From NCBI RefSeq assembly GCF_018389385.1, contig NZ_CP062698.1, positions 3,103,501-3,167,500 on the forward strand: a stretch of 64,000 bases of DNA, written 5' to 3'. The notes under the pieces are model-generated. The model searched no databases. It was not told where the DNA came from and was given only the letters and a program-made list of their open reading frames with translations. Positions within the stretch are counted from its first letter, which is position 1. Each line of letters opens with the position of its first letter. The position numbers and the translations under genes are program-made. Of the stretch, positions 51,590-61,228 are shown piece by piece. Source of the stretch: Anthocerotibacter panamensis C109. Its GTDB lineage: Bacteria > Cyanobacteriota > Cyanobacteriia > Gloeobacterales > Anthocerotibacteraceae.

Positions 51590-54367
51590 GGGGTCTGGGA
51601 GTAATTCGACCGTCCCTCGGGTGCCATCGAGGCGGACATATTGCCCGTCACGTAGAGCGCTCAGGGCATGTTCGACATTCATGACAGCAGGGATGCCGTA
51701 CTCTCGGGCGATGACGGCCCCGTGGGAGAGTTGGCCCCCCACTTCAGCGATGATGCCCCGAGCCTGGAGTAGGACAGCAGCCCAGGCAGCATCGGTAAAC
51801 GGGACAACCAGAATGGCCCCCTGGATGAGGGGGATTCCATTCAAAGCAGTAAGTACCTGTACTAGGCCCTCGACCTGCCCGCGGCTGGCAGGGATACCTT
51901 TGAGGATCTGACCAGAAGGGGTGTAGGGGGTAGGCACTCCCAAGACCTTCCCATAGACCACCGGAGGGGCTGCTAGGTCTCGTTGAGTAGCTAGGGCAGC
52001 TTTACGGTCAGCCACTTGCTTAAGAAGCGAGATAGCACAGTCGGAGCCGCACAGCTCCTCAATTTCGGCGTAGGTCAGATAAAAAATATCTCCAGGCTCC
52101 GCCAGAACGCCCGCCCGGAGCCACTGCTTTTCCAGGGCGAGGAAGGTCCAGCGCAGGCGGGCAATCAGTTCTCCATAGCGTCCAGCCACCCTGCCCTTGA
52201 GATCAGCCCGCCGCTGCACAAGCCCGGTGGTCCAGCGCTTGAAAAAGTTGGATGGAGCAGACTTAGCCGAAAGCCGGGGGGTTGTCCGTATCAGGGCGAA
52301 AAAGAGCTGGTGGACAGTCTCGGGGGCTTCTTGCCAGGTGATCGAAGCGATGTCTGTACTCGCCTCGCTCAAAAATCCGTAATCGACCACCACTTGCGCG
52401 ACTCCCGCCCAAATTTCACGACCCCGAGAAGAAGCTTGGAGCGCTTGTTGGAGGGTTGCGGAATCCGTGGGAAACGGTTGATCCAGGTGTGCTCGCGCCT
52501 GTTGGGCTAGATCTTTTAGACGGCTGATAGCCTGGATCTCAGGGGCAGCCTGGAAGTTTAGCCAGCCTTCGGGTGTTTTGAAGAGGGCTTGTCGGACCGC
52601 AAGGCCGAGGGGCGCAAGAATATTGAAGTAAGTAGCGCGGGTGAGCAGGCCGCGCAAGGCTTGGATGGTCGCCCAAAGTTCAGGCAGAGTCAGCCGGTCT
52701 AGGTCGCGTCTGTATATCTGCGTCAGGAGGGGGGCAAACCGTTCTTGTTCCTCTCGGTCAAAAGTTTTGATAAGCTGACGTTCTTTTTTCATCAGCCGCA
52801 GGAGCCCCGGTAGGTTTTTGAGGACCCGACTCAGGGGTGGGCGTCTGAACTTCTTCCCGCGCACCAGAAATTCTAAGCCCTCTTCGGGGAGTCCCATGCG
52901 TCGGAAAATCTCTCCCAAAAGGGTCGCATTGAAGTAGGCTCGCCCTTGGTGCAGCGTCGCTGTTTGGGTGAAGTCGAGCCCCTGCGTGTCCTCCAAAATA
53001 ACGCTGAAAAGCTCACCCCAGACTCCGCAGGTCATGGGCTGATTGATGGACCATGTGAGCGGGCGGACAAGGCCAGGGATGACTTCAGCCGCGATGGTGC
53101 GCGTCCAGATGGGGGTGAGGGTCGTGATAGGGCGGCTTTGGAGGATCCAAATTTGGCTGCCGTCCCAGGTCCACTCGATATCCTGGGGAGTATCTTGAAA
53201 GACTCCCTCAAGGTCCAGAGCCAGACCTACCAGCTTTTGGAGCACTGCTGCAGGGAGGTCACACGGTTGGGTAAGGGCGTCTTCTAAATGTTCCCGGTCC
53301 AGCAAAAGTTGTTGTGGGGTGTATTGCCCCGAGACCACCCGCTCAGCTCCACCGGGCAGGTACTCGATCACCAGATGGCGAGCATCCAAGGGCGAACGGG
53401 TGAACAGAACCCCAGAAACTTTACCCTGTATCTGACGTTGAATCAGAAGCGGCATTCCTGGAGCATGGCTGGAACCTGTCCGTGCCCGATACTGAAGAGC
53501 CTGTGGAGTCTGGTAGGAAGCGCGGCAACGTTCCAAGGCTGCGGTGAGTGCTTCACGGTCTTGAATATTGGGCAGGCTCAGGTATTGTCCAGCGGCGCTA
53601 GCGGACAGGCTATCCTCGCCTAGGGCAGAGGAACGGACGATGACCGGTTGGTTGCGCTCCAGCGGGAAGATGCGCGCGAAAGCCCGCAGGTCTTGGGTCG
53701 GGTCAAGTACCCAGCCCTCGGGAACCGGAAAGCCTTTTTGCTGGAGCAGACTGAGGTTAGCCGCTTTAGCACCCACAGTGTGCACCGCTAATTTCTGTCC
53801 CAGGCGTGGATAGGTATGAGCTTCCCAGTCATCCTTGAGCACCCAATCAATACCAATCAGGATGCCCACTAGCGTAACTGTCGCTGTCAGCAGAGCGCCA
53901 TCCCACACACCGGTCTGAACCAGCACCCAAAGCGGCAGACTCCCGATGCCCACCCGACGACTCAAGCGGGGGTTGCGCGTCCCTAAATAGAGAACCCCGC
54001 CCGTAGCGAGGACCCCGGTAATCAAGAGGGGCGGGAAGAGAGCAATCCCCCAAAGCACATTGGTGACTCCAGCCCCCCGCGTAGCCAGAAAGCGCCCCAG
54101 AACAAGAGCCACCAAGCTCCAGAAGGCCCAGGCGGGTTGCGTGGGAAAGAGTGCATCAGCGGCGAGGACAGCCATAATCCCACGCCCTGCCTCAGCGATG
54201 ACCGCCGGAATCCCCGCCCGTTTCCCGCCCTGCTGAAAGGCTGCTGTAACACCAACGTTCCCCGTGCCCAGGGACTTCAATGCTTTGCCCTCCACCGCCC
54301 GAAAGATCCAATCAGTCAGGGGCAGGGCTCCGAGAACCAGGGCAAAAACAATGAGCAGAACACCCAC
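51563..54367 (-). CDS. Fusion of a PlsY-like membrane domain and a PEP synthase-like phosphotransferase
   Basis: A 934-residue protein. Residues 1-175 form five or six helices resembling acyl-phosphate glycerol-3-phosphate acyltransferase PlsY: the start ALPLTDWI, then [19 protein letters not shown]. The later loop [14 protein letters not shown] has lost the usual His and GGKG. Residues about 190-420 are an ATP-grasp PEP/pyruvate-binding domain ([32 protein letters not shown]). A long middle region follows. Near 870-920 lies the mobile phosphohistidine domain with His in [19 protein letters not shown]. The acceptor is unknown. Confidence 0.85.
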   Translation of the reverse strand: MGVLLIVFALVLGALPLTDWIFRAVEGKALKSLGTGNVGVTAAFQQGGKRAGIPAVIAEAGRGIMAVLAADALFPTQPAWAFWSLVALVLGRFLATRGAGVTNVLWGIALFPPLLITGVLATGGVLYLGTRNPRLSRRVGIGSLPLWVLVQTGVWDGALLTATVTLVGILIGIDWVLKDDWEAHTYPRLGQKLAVHTVGAKAANLSLLQQKGFPVPEGWVLDPTQDLRAFARIFPLERNQPVIVRSSALGEDSLSASAAGQYLSLPNIQDREALTAALERCRASYQTPQALQYRARTGSSHAPGMPLLIQRQIQGKVSGVLFTRSPLDARHLVIEYLPGGAERVVSGQYTPQQLLLDREHLEDALTQPCDLPAAVLQKLVGLALDLEGVFQDTPQDIEWTWDGSQIWILQSRPITTLTPIWTRTIAAEVIPGLVRPLTWSINQPMTCGVWGELFSVILEDTQGLDFTQTATLHQGRAYFNATLLGEIFRRMGLPEEGLEFLVRGKKFRRPPLSRVLKNLPGLLRLMKKERQLIKTFDREEQERFAPLLTQIYRRDLDRLTLPELWATIQALRGLLTRATYFNILAPLGLAVRQALFKTPEGWLNFQAAPEIQAISRLKDLAQQARAHLDQPFPTDSATLQQALQASSRGREIWAGVAQVVVDYGFLSEASTDIASITWQEAPETVHQLFFALIRTTPRLSAKSAPSNFFKRWTTGLVQRRADLKGRVAGRYGELIARLRWTFLALEKQWLRAGVLAEPGDIFYLTYAEIEELCGSDCAISLLKQVADRKAALATQRDLAAPPVVYGKVLGVPTPYTPSGQILKGIPASRGQVEGLVQVLTALNGIPLIQGAILVVPFTDAAWAAVLLQARGIIAEVGGQLSHGAVIAREYGIPAVMNVEHALSALRDGQYVRLDGTRGTVELLPDPSGAQHPRD

Positions 54368-54607
54368 AAGCCCTCCAGGCTTCTCTTTGCCTATTATCTA
54401 TCAAGCGTCCTTACCCTATAGCTTTGCTCAAGCTGAGCGCGAATGGGCACGGCTCCTCTCAACCAAGCAACACCCTTCGGTTGGGGATGCACGAGGATTT
54501 CAAAGGGTAACCATTGACTTTAGCTGAGTTCAGCAGATTTTGCAGCATATCAAACAGAATCGGTAGTTCGACCGCGATACTTGCCATGGCAGGATTGCTT
54601 CCAAGCC
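54368..54607. other. Gap between the PlsY-like fusion and the Uma2 gene
   Basis: No strong feature is visible. A 42-codon minus-strand frame at 54459-54587 (starting MASIAVELPILFDMLQNLL) has plausible codon texture but no recognised family or clear ribosome site, so it is only noted here. Confidence 0.35.
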
Positions 54608-55189
54608 TTACAGCTCAAATGTCATGCTTTCATAGAGATCTACCAAACGAATCTCAAAAGAAATCGAGGAGAGTGAAATAAAAGACGCTGCATCGTTATA
54701 TTCAGTAAAAATCCACTTATGGGGGTCAGTTTTGAAGTATTGCTCAACATGAATGCTGTATTGGTCAATCAAAAGGTATTCCTGGAATGTCGGAATGGTT
54801 CGATATGCTGAGAACTTTTCGTCTCTATCGTAGCTTTTGGTTGATTTGGAAAGTACTTCGGCAATCATCACGGGGTTGGTAATGGTGTCGGTTCGTCCCT
54901 GTTGCCGTTGGAGCGGGCGGGGCACAACCATAACATCCGGGTAGGTGTAAAGAGTATGATCAGGAATCCAAAGCCGTTGATCGGCAACAAAGATACTGTA
55001 CGGCTGCCCTTTTAAGCTGACTCTTAAGGCGGCATTGAGGATACTGGTAATTTCATTATGTTCGGGGGTGCCTCCTGTCATAGAGACAATTTCTCCATTG
55101 ATATATTCGTGTCGAGCGTCTGAATTCACCTCAAGATCGAGATACTCATCAGGTGTGTAGACTTTCTTTGCTTCAGCTTGCATGATCAT
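54608..55189 (-). CDS. Uma2 family (DUF820) PD-(D/E)XK nuclease-like protein
   Basis: A 193-residue member of the family that is hugely expanded in cyanobacteria. The fold is restriction-endonuclease-like: YTPDEYLDLEVNSDARHEYINGEIV, then PDVMVVPRP and PVMIAEVLSKSTKSYDRDEK, which give the acidic and lysine active-site residues. The biological role of the family is not settled. ATG 55189 or ATG 55183 may be the start. Confidence 0.88.
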   Translation of the reverse strand: MIMQAEAKKVYTPDEYLDLEVNSDARHEYINGEIVSMTGGTPEHNEITSILNAALRVSLKGQPYSIFVADQRLWIPDHTLYTYPDVMVVPRPLQRQQGRTDTITNPVMIAEVLSKSTKSYDRDEKFSAYRTIPTFQEYLLIDQYSIHVEQYFKTDPHKWIFTEYNDAASFISLSSISFEIRLVDLYESMTFEL

Positions 55190-55600
55190 CAGATAGCTAC
55201 CCCCAAGGCTTCAACGTGATGTCCATCATGGTCAGTAACTCCTCTTGACTCAAATCTGGGAAACGCTGCATCTATGCCCGCCTTCCAGGCGGCATAGGGT
55301 CTTCTCTACTAGTTCTAGCACCTGTTATAAAATTGTCCGCCTTCTCCGGGCTTGGGCTAATACGTCACGGGCACAGGAGCCAATTTCTGGCGCTACGGCG
55401 AGACACATCAAGCCCACTCCTAGGAACTGGTGAGCTACTTCTCGCAGTTCATTGAGGTAAAACCGTTGCACCCGTGAACGCTCTAACAATTCTCGGTACC
55501 AGCTAATTAGTTAAGTTTGTGTATTCTAGCGATTGTTGGGAGCAACCAGCGAAACCACGCTCTGCTTCCTCCCGCCTAACCGATTATTAAAAAGGACTGT
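55190..55600. other. Gap with a possible gene remnant and a hairpin
   Basis: On the minus strand a 61-codon frame (55510-55325) has protein-like texture (LISWYRELLERSRVQRFYLN, EVAHQFLGVGLMCLAVAPEI) but no start codon at its upstream end, where a stop lies. It may be the tail of a decayed gene. At 55272-55298 ctatgcccgcc and ggcggcatag form a hairpin similar to the palindrome at about 5655-5680. Nothing else stands out. Confidence 0.35.
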
Positions 55601-56098
55601 CTATGCCAGCCCGATTACATATTTACGCCACTCTTCGTTGAAGCCACTTTTAATATGTTTGCTCACCTCAAAATAGAGAGAACTATGGGGGCGCGAAGGT
55701 TTTTTGAGCAAAGGCATCTCCGCCTCGTGGGGGGTACGGTTGCCTTTTTTAATGTTGCAGCGCACACAGGCGGTGACGAAATTTTCCCAACTATCAGCTC
55801 CTTTGCGCGAGCGGGGGATCACATGGTCAATTGTCAGGTCTTCTTTAGAGGCGCAGTACTGACAGGTATGGGCATCGCGGTGGAGGATGTTGCGACGCGT
55901 CAAGGGGATTTCTTTGTAGGGGACTTGAACGTAGTGGCGCAGGCGAACAACCGTGGGTAAAGGAAAGTTGGGAGCCAGCATCCGTCCATTGTGTTCTACC
56001 TGCTCCGCTTTTCCTTTCAGGACTAGGACTGTGGCCCGCTGCCAACTGGTGATATTCAAGGGTTCGTAGGATGCGTTCAGGACCAGGACTTTAGCCAT
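55601..56098 (-). CDS. HNH endonuclease family protein
   Basis: A 165-residue protein widespread in cyanobacteria. Residues 1-60 start AKVLVLNASYEPLNITSWQR. The HNH motif follows: a zinc-type CQYC pair, then DLTIDHVIPRSRKGADSWEN, with the last part FVTACVRCNIKKGNRTP. It is likely a chromosomal housekeeping or DNA-metabolism nuclease rather than a mobile one. The role is unproven. Confidence 0.92.
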   Translation of the reverse strand: MAKVLVLNASYEPLNITSWQRATVLVLKGKAEQVEHNGRMLAPNFPLPTVVRLRHYVQVPYKEIPLTRRNILHRDAHTCQYCASKEDLTIDHVIPRSRKGADSWENFVTACVRCNIKKGNRTPHEAEMPLLKKPSRPHSSLYFEVSKHIKSGFNEEWRKYVIGLA

Positions 56099-56128
56099 GT
56101 GGTCGCATGGGTACTAATTGCCGATATG

Positions 56129-56527
56129 CTAACACAAAGTTCCGCCTGTGGTCCCTAACAAATCAGGCCGTAGCCCACGGGCTCCTCTGAGGTAGACCGG
56201 CTGCATCTGTGCCTGGAGTTTGGGGGTATTGACCTGAATGATGACGCGGATACAGCGCTTCAAACTGCCCTGTACACCGAGATGGGCGAGATCGAGGAAG
56301 GGGACGTGTTCCCAGCTAAGTTCTTCGCGGACCATCTGAGAGGGAAAGCAGCTATCGAGGTCGGGGGTGCAGGTAAACATGACCATCACCATATCTTCGG
56401 GGACCAATTGATTATGGGCCATCAGAGCACGGACTAGTTCGACCACTGCTTCTCGGACTGCCGCGCGCGAATTTTCATGGACTGTCGTTGCCCCCCGGAC
56501 GCCCCGGACCCGCCAAGCACCCTCCAT
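56129..56527 (-). CDS. aroH: Chorismate mutase, AroH type
   Basis: This enzyme converts chorismate to prephenate for Phe/Tyr synthesis. The 132-residue protein has the monofunctional trimeric AroH fold as in B. subtilis. The active-site arginine is in VRGVRGATTVHENS, and the substrate-binding arginine in SLKRCIRVIIQVNT. The Cys near CTPDLDSCFPS is also usual for the family. The gene sits between the HNH and HtrA genes on the same strand. Confidence 0.95.
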   Translation of the reverse strand: MEGAWRVRGVRGATTVHENSRAAVREAVVELVRALMAHNQLVPEDMVMVMFTCTPDLDSCFPSQMVREELSWEHVPFLDLAHLGVQGSLKRCIRVIIQVNTPKLQAQMQPVYLRGARGLRPDLLGTTGGTLC

Positions 56528-56633
56528 CGGTCACTACTCCCAAACAGGTAACACACAGTCCTATTACAGCGAACTGTGGTACTTTGCGAAATACCCTCCA
56601 GGAAATTTCTGGTCTTCTTTGGCAACAGTGAGG

Positions 56634-57788
56634 TCAGGTCCGGCGGTTGGTCAGGGCTTCGGTGAGGACGACCAGATTTTTGAGATTACCGTCCCGACTG
56701 ACTTTGAAGGCAAGCTGTTGACCGGGTTTGGTGCTATCGATGGCGCGGCGGACCTCTTCGACCTCTTTGACCGGACTGGACCCAATCTGAACCACCACAT
56801 CTCCAGGCTGTAGCCCAGCTTTAGCCGCAGGGGAATTCGGCAGTACCCCCTGGATCAAGACCCCCGAGTCAGCGCCCAACGCGATGCCCCGATCCGCCAA
56901 TGCCTGGGTCACGTCTGGGGTGAGGGTCACCATCTGGACGCCGACATAAGCGCGGGTCACGCTGCCCTTGGCAACGAGTTCCTGGGCCACCTGACGGGCT
57001 GTGTCGATAGGAATCGCAAACCCGATGCCCTGGGCTCCCTGAATAATGGCCGTATTGATGCCAATGACCTGTCCTTGGAGGTTGATGAGCGGTCCTCCCG
57101 AGTTGCCAGGGTTGATCGCCGCGTCCGTCTGAATGAAGTCCACCCGCTTTTCGGAGATCCCCAAGCGCGAACTAGGACGACGTAGCGCACTGACAATGCC
57201 GGCGGTGACCGTGTTCTCAAAGCCTAGAGGGTCTCCCAACGCGACCACAAACTGACCAGGGCGCAGCTTGGTGGAGTCGCCCAAGGCCACTGCGGGGAGG
57301 GGTTGGGGTACATCGATCTTCACGGCGGCTACATCGGTCACCGTGTCCGCCCCCAGCACCCGGCCTGGAAATTCCCGCCCATCGGCCAGTTTCACCACCA
57401 CTTGCTGGGCATTGGCGACCACATGGGCATTGGTGAGGATCGTGCCATTGGCATCAATGACGAAGCCGGAGCCCTCGCCCTGCCGGATCTCCTGCCGGGG
57501 TTGGACCCCAAAGAAATCCTGCATGAAGCGGCGATAGCGCGGGTCTCGGAAGGATTCATCCTGCACCACCGACCGGACTTGGATCGAGACCAAACTCGGC
57601 GTCACCTTCTCAGCGGCATCGGCGATGAAATCCATCCCATTCACCGTGCTAGGAGCACTGACCGTTGGTCGGGCTGGAGGGACTGTCGGTGCGGGAGCAG
57701 ACTGCGGCGCAGGGGCCTGTCCCACACACCCACTCAACCCCAATAGCAGCACCAGCAAAAGCGAACCAGACGGATAACGATTAGCCAT
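56634..57788 (-). CDS. HtrA/Deg-type serine protease, lipoprotein
   Basis: A 384-residue periplasmic protease. The leader has a lipobox (LGLSGC, Cys near residue 21), then a Pro/Ala-rich linker. The trypsin-like domain has His in TNAHVVANA, Asp in DTVTDVAAVKID and Ser in INPGNSGGPL. One PDZ domain (about 285-375) follows, with VLPNSPAAKAGLQPGDVVVQ. It resembles HhoA/HhoB/HtrA of other cyanobacteria, which deal with damaged envelope proteins. The cyclophilin gene begins upstream on the same strand, nine bases away. Confidence 0.94.
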   Translation of the reverse strand: MANRYPSGSLLLVLLLGLSGCVGQAPAPQSAPAPTVPPARPTVSAPSTVNGMDFIADAAEKVTPSLVSIQVRSVVQDESFRDPRYRRFMQDFFGVQPRQEIRQGEGSGFVIDANGTILTNAHVVANAQQVVVKLADGREFPGRVLGADTVTDVAAVKIDVPQPLPAVALGDSTKLRPGQFVVALGDPLGFENTVTAGIVSALRRPSSRLGISEKRVDFIQTDAAINPGNSGGPLINLQGQVIGINTAIIQGAQGIGFAIPIDTARQVAQELVAKGSVTRAYVGVQMVTLTPDVTQALADRGIALGADSGVLIQGVLPNSPAAKAGLQPGDVVVQIGSSPVKEVEEVRRAIDSTKPGQQLAFKVSRDGNLKNLVVLTEALTNRRT

Positions 57789-57797
57789 GGGCGGTTT

Positions 57798-58262
57798 TTA
57801 GACCTCAACAACACGTACTCGATTCATACGGTCACCCTGACGCAGGGCATTGACGACATCGAGTTGATCCTGGTCAATGACCTGACCAAAAACGGTGTGT
57901 ACGCCATCCAAATGCGGTTGCGGTGAATGGGTGATGAAGAACTGAGAGCCCCCAGTGTCCCGACCGGCATGGGCCATGCTCAAGGTCCCGGACTGATGGC
58001 GATGCGGATTGCCTGCCGTCTCGCACTTAATCTTATAACCAGGGCCTCCGGTACCGATGCGACGGTCTCCGGGCGCGAGGGTTTTACTCAAGGGATCGCC
58101 ACCCTGAACCATAAAGTTGGCGATGACGCGATGAAAGCTACACCCGTCGTAGAAACCTTCACTACTCAGTTTCTCAAAATTAGCAACGGTCTTAGGGGCA
58201 TCGGCGTCGAACAGTTCCACCTCGATAGTGCCTTTGTCCGTTTCAAAAATGGCTTTCTTCAT
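57798..58262 (-). CDS. Peptidyl-prolyl cis-trans isomerase, cyclophilin type
   Basis: A 154-residue PPIase without signal peptide, so cytosolic (PpiB-like). Active-site motifs are [49 protein letters not shown] and HTVFGQVI. The ATG at 58262 gives the family's start [17 protein letters not shown]. It is probably co-transcribed with the HtrA gene, linking two protein-quality factors. Confidence 0.95.
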   Translation of the reverse strand: MKKAIFETDKGTIEVELFDADAPKTVANFEKLSSEGFYDGCSFHRVIANFMVQGGDPLSKTLAPGDRRIGTGGPGYKIKCETAGNPHRHQSGTLSMAHAGRDTGGSQFFITHSPQPHLDGVHTVFGQVIDQDQLDVVNALRQGDRMNRVRVVEV

Positions 58263-58435
58263 GGGCGCTCAAACTCACTAAGGGATAGGGGTGCGGAGGG
58301 CTAAAAACCACCAGCTCCCCAGCCATTCTCCCATTATAAGCGCCCCAGACGGGAGCCCTCCCCGCCCAGAGGTCTTGTAGTCATCCTCAGGGGGCCATTA
58401 TGATGTGGGGGAAACGCTGGGATTCCAGAGGCCCC

Positions 58436-59161
58436 ATGATGCGTAAAGGTATTTACTTTCTCTTCGGCGAAAAAGCAGGCCGGACTTTAGTCGGCGGGTG
58501 GAACTGGCTGTGGGGCCAACCGGTCGAAGAAGGCGGTCAGGTCGCAGTCGCAGTGGCCGAAGAGTCCCTGCGCACGATGCAAGAATCAGTACAACAACTC
58601 ACGCAGGCCGTAGCCACCCAAGTGGCAGCCTACCAAAGAGCGCAGCAGAAATATCAAGCGAAGGTCAAAGAATATTCGACCTATGAGCAACAGGCCACCA
58701 CCGCACAGCGCAATGGCAACGAAGAAGCCGCCCGCCTTGCAGTGGGCAAGCTCTTGCAAGTCGAGAAACTCCTTCCTGTCCTAGAGGAGCAGGTCAAACA
58801 GGCCGAGCAATTCGTCACAGCAGCCAAAGAAAAGCTCAACCGTGAGCGCATGAAACTAGAGACCTACAAGACCGACCTCCAGAACATGAAAGACCTCAGC
58901 GAGATCAATGACGCGCTCAGCAAGATGGCCCGCGTCAACAACACCTACAGCATCGACTCCGCCCGCTCGCAGTTCGAGCAAGCCAAAAATGCCGTCGAGC
59001 GCAAAAACCTCAAAGTCAGCGCCTTCAACGAACTCTCGGATAACCCTGCGGAGCAGTTAGATGCGGATCTACAAAAAATGACCCTGGACGACGAGATTTC
59101 CCAGCGCCTTGCCTCCTTCAAACCCCCAGCCAAACTAAACCTACCCGAGCAAGAACGGTGA
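58436..59161 (+). CDS. PspA/IM30-like coiled-coil protein
   Basis: From ATG 58436 (AGAGG upstream) the protein has 241 residues; a start at 58400 would add 12. The first 25 residues (MRKGIYFLFGEKAGRTLVGG) could be a membrane-touching helix. Residues about 45-190 are a long helical hairpin of PspA type, with LTQAVATQVAAYQRAQQKYQ and AVGKLLQVEKLLPVLEEQVK. The remaining helices end at DDEISQRLASF. PspA/Vipp1 proteins are ESCRT-III-like and remodel or protect membranes. This copy is divergent from Vipp1. It overlaps the next gene by four bases (GTGA). Confidence 0.8.
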   Translation: MMRKGIYFLFGEKAGRTLVGGWNWLWGQPVEEGGQVAVAVAEESLRTMQESVQQLTQAVATQVAAYQRAQQKYQAKVKEYSTYEQQATTAQRNGNEEAARLAVGKLLQVEKLLPVLEEQVKQAEQFVTAAKEKLNRERMKLETYKTDLQNMKDLSEINDALSKMARVNNTYSIDSARSQFEQAKNAVERKNLKVSAFNELSDNPAEQLDADLQKMTLDDEISQRLASFKPPAKLNLPEQER

Positions 59162-60057
59162 CTCAGTCTAAAAGCGGCCCTCCACCTATTGTCTATATTT
59201 TGGCCCTACTTCTGTTGGGCGGCGGTGGCTACTACTGGTACACCAATCAAGGCAAACTCCCTTCCGTCTCGCTCCCTGGCAATTCCACTGCAAGCCCAGC
59301 CACGACTACCGCTCCTGCTATCCCCCTCCCGGATACCTTGCCCGCCGGGAGTAGCGTCCGCATCGATGGGTCTACGAGTCTGGCACGCTTCAACAAGCGC
59401 TTGGGAGAAGCCTTTGTCAAACAATATCCCGGAGTCAACTACTCCTGGAAAGCCAACGGTAGCGGCAAAGGCATCACTGCGCTCATGCAAGGGGAGGTGG
59501 ATGTGGCTGCTTCCTCTCGTCCCCTGAGCGGCGATGAGCAACTCAAGGGTCTGATTGCAGTCCCGGTCAAGAACGATTCCATCGCTATCCTCGTGGGCAA
59601 AGCCAATCCCTTCACCGGGGGGTTGACCACCGACCAACTGCGCGACATCTTCACCGGGAAAATCACCAATTGGTCCCAAGTAGGGGGGCCACCACTGCCG
59701 CTGCGGGTCGTCAACCGCAACCCTTCGAGCGGCACCTACCGGCTCTTTGCTGATGCCGTGCTGGGCGGAGCGGACTTTGGCACCGGCTCCCATTTCACAA
59801 CCATGTCCAAAGACGTGACGACCGAACTGCTCCAGCGCTTGGGCACCAACGGCATCGGCTACGCCAACTACAGCGAAATTGAAAGCCAGAAAACAATCCG
59901 TGCTTTGCCGCTGGACGGCCAGACCCCCGGAACCGATAGCTACGCGCTGGTGAGCACCCTCTATTACGTCTACAAGCCCGATGCCAGTGAGGCAGCTAAA
60001 GCCCTGGTAGCCTATGCCACCGGCCCCGCCGGAAAAGCCATCGCCGCCTCGAACTGA
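59158..60057 (+). CDS. Membrane-anchored PstS-like phosphate-binding domain protein
   Basis: A 299-residue protein, GTG start inside the end of the PspA-like gene. An N-terminal helix (IVYILALLLLGGGGYYW) anchors it, then a Thr/Pro-rich linker. Residues about 60-295 are a PBP-like domain of the PstS class: VRIDGSTSLARFNKRLGEAF, WKANGSGKGITALMQGEVDV, VVNRNPSSGTYRLFADAVLG. No phosphate ABC genes (pstCAB) are near. The coupling with a PspA-like protein suggests an envelope-sensing role rather than import. Confidence 0.85.
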   Translation: MTQSKSGPPPIVYILALLLLGGGGYYWYTNQGKLPSVSLPGNSTASPATTTAPAIPLPDTLPAGSSVRIDGSTSLARFNKRLGEAFVKQYPGVNYSWKANGSGKGITALMQGEVDVAASSRPLSGDEQLKGLIAVPVKNDSIAILVGKANPFTGGLTTDQLRDIFTGKITNWSQVGGPPLPLRVVNRNPSSGTYRLFADAVLGGADFGTGSHFTTMSKDVTTELLQRLGTNGIGYANYSEIESQKTIRALPLDGQTPGTDSYALVSTLYYVYKPDASEAAKALVAYATGPAGKAIAASN

Positions 60058-60066
60058 CCAACTTGC

Positions 60067-60768
60067 TCAACACGGTCGGGGCTCTTTACTTGAGTAGCGC
60101 TCCCATAGGTCAGGGCGGCGCTCCCGCGTCCGCTGTTCGCGCTCGTGCTGCCGCCACTGAGCGATGGCGCGGTGGTGCCCGGAGCGCAAAATTTCCGGGA
60201 CTCCCCAGCCTCGAAAATTTTGGGGGCGCGTGTAGTGGGGATATTCGAGGAGCCCCCCTTCAAAGCTTTCTTCCTGGAGCGAGGCTGCCTTACCCACCGT
60301 ACCTGGCAGCAGGCGCACAACCCCATCCACGATAGCAAGCGCTGGGATCTCGCCGCCTGTAAGCACGAAGTCGCCCAAAGAGATCTCGTGGGTGACCAGA
60401 TTTTGGCGGACGCGCTCATCGACCCCTTCGTAGTGACCACAGAGGATCACCAAATGTTCAAATCCCGCCAACGACTTGAGCAGGGCTTGGGTGAGGGGCT
60501 GACCTTGGGGAGTGGTCAGGATCACCGCCCGTGTGCCACACTCCGGCAAGTGCTCCACCGCTTGAAATAGGGGGTCGCACATCAGGACCATGCCCGCCCC
60601 GCCACCATAGGGTTCGTCGTCCACGCGGTGGTAGGGCGGAGGGGCAAAATCCCGAGGATTGGTCAGGTGAACTTGCGCGATCCCCCGGTTCAGCGCCCGC
60701 CCCAAAAGGCTGGTAGCGAGGGGATTGGCAAAAAATTCCGGGAAGAGGGTGACTAGATCAAACCTCAT
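60067..60768 (-). CDS. trmD: tRNA (guanine-N1)-methyltransferase TrmD
   Basis: TrmD makes m1G37 in tRNA to keep the reading frame. From ATG 60768 it has 233 residues. The SPOUT-fold knot motifs are present: YGGGAGMVLMCDPLF, LCGHYEGVDERV and EISLGDFVLTGGEIPAL. The C-terminal domain contains YTRPQNFRGWGVPEILRSGH. The start fits the family sequence RFDLVTLFPEFF. It overlaps the end of the upstream small gene by 11 bases. Confidence 0.96.
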   Translation of the reverse strand: MRFDLVTLFPEFFANPLATSLLGRALNRGIAQVHLTNPRDFAPPPYHRVDDEPYGGGAGMVLMCDPLFQAVEHLPECGTRAVILTTPQGQPLTQALLKSLAGFEHLVILCGHYEGVDERVRQNLVTHEISLGDFVLTGGEIPALAIVDGVVRLLPGTVGKAASLQEESFEGGLLEYPHYTRPQNFRGWGVPEILRSGHHRAIAQWRQHEREQRTRERRPDLWERYSSKEPRPC

Positions 60769-61111
60769 TGCGGTCCTGGCGCAACTGGTCACGGACCCGT
60801 CCTAGGTCACGGATCAACTGCTGCAACGCCTCAATGGGGTAGGTGTTATCGGGGGATGGGGGCGGTGCTGTCCCGCTCGGCTGGGAGGCGATAACTCCCT
60901 CAATAAAGCTGCGGGCATCGGTTACAGCCTTTTCCCCTTTGGATTCCAGCGCGCTCGTCAGGGTCCCCTGGGTAAACTCGTCTTGGAGGAGGAGGAACTT
61001 GTCGGGTATCCCGTTAGGGTCTTGCAGCAAGGCAACCATCTCCGTGGTTGCCCCTACCCCTACTTTGAGAGCCTGGGTAAAAAGCGCAGCAATGGCGTTT
61101 TCGTCTGACAT
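60758..61111 (-). CDS. Conserved-looking protein of unknown function upstream of trmD
   Basis: A 117-residue soluble protein from ATG 61111, with GGAG five bases upstream. Helical N-terminal part (SDENAIAALFTQALKVGVGA, FLLLQDEFTQGTL), a short Pro-rich linker (about 78-90) and a charged C-terminal helix (LIRDLGRVRDQLRQDR). No family recognised. The 11-base overlap with trmD suggests coupled translation. Confidence 0.65.
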   Translation of the reverse strand: MSDENAIAALFTQALKVGVGATTEMVALLQDPNGIPDKFLLLQDEFTQGTLTSALESKGEKAVTDARSFIEGVIASQPSGTAPPPSPDNTYPIEALQQLIRDLGRVRDQLRQDRNEV

Positions 61112-61228
61112 AGCATACTCCGGGAATACAAGCATCTTATCAACTCCCTCCGCCGCCACCAATCCCTGCCCCCGCACAAACGCGGTTGTGCCAAGATAAA
61201 CCTTGTAGAGGGAAGCGCAGAGGATTTT

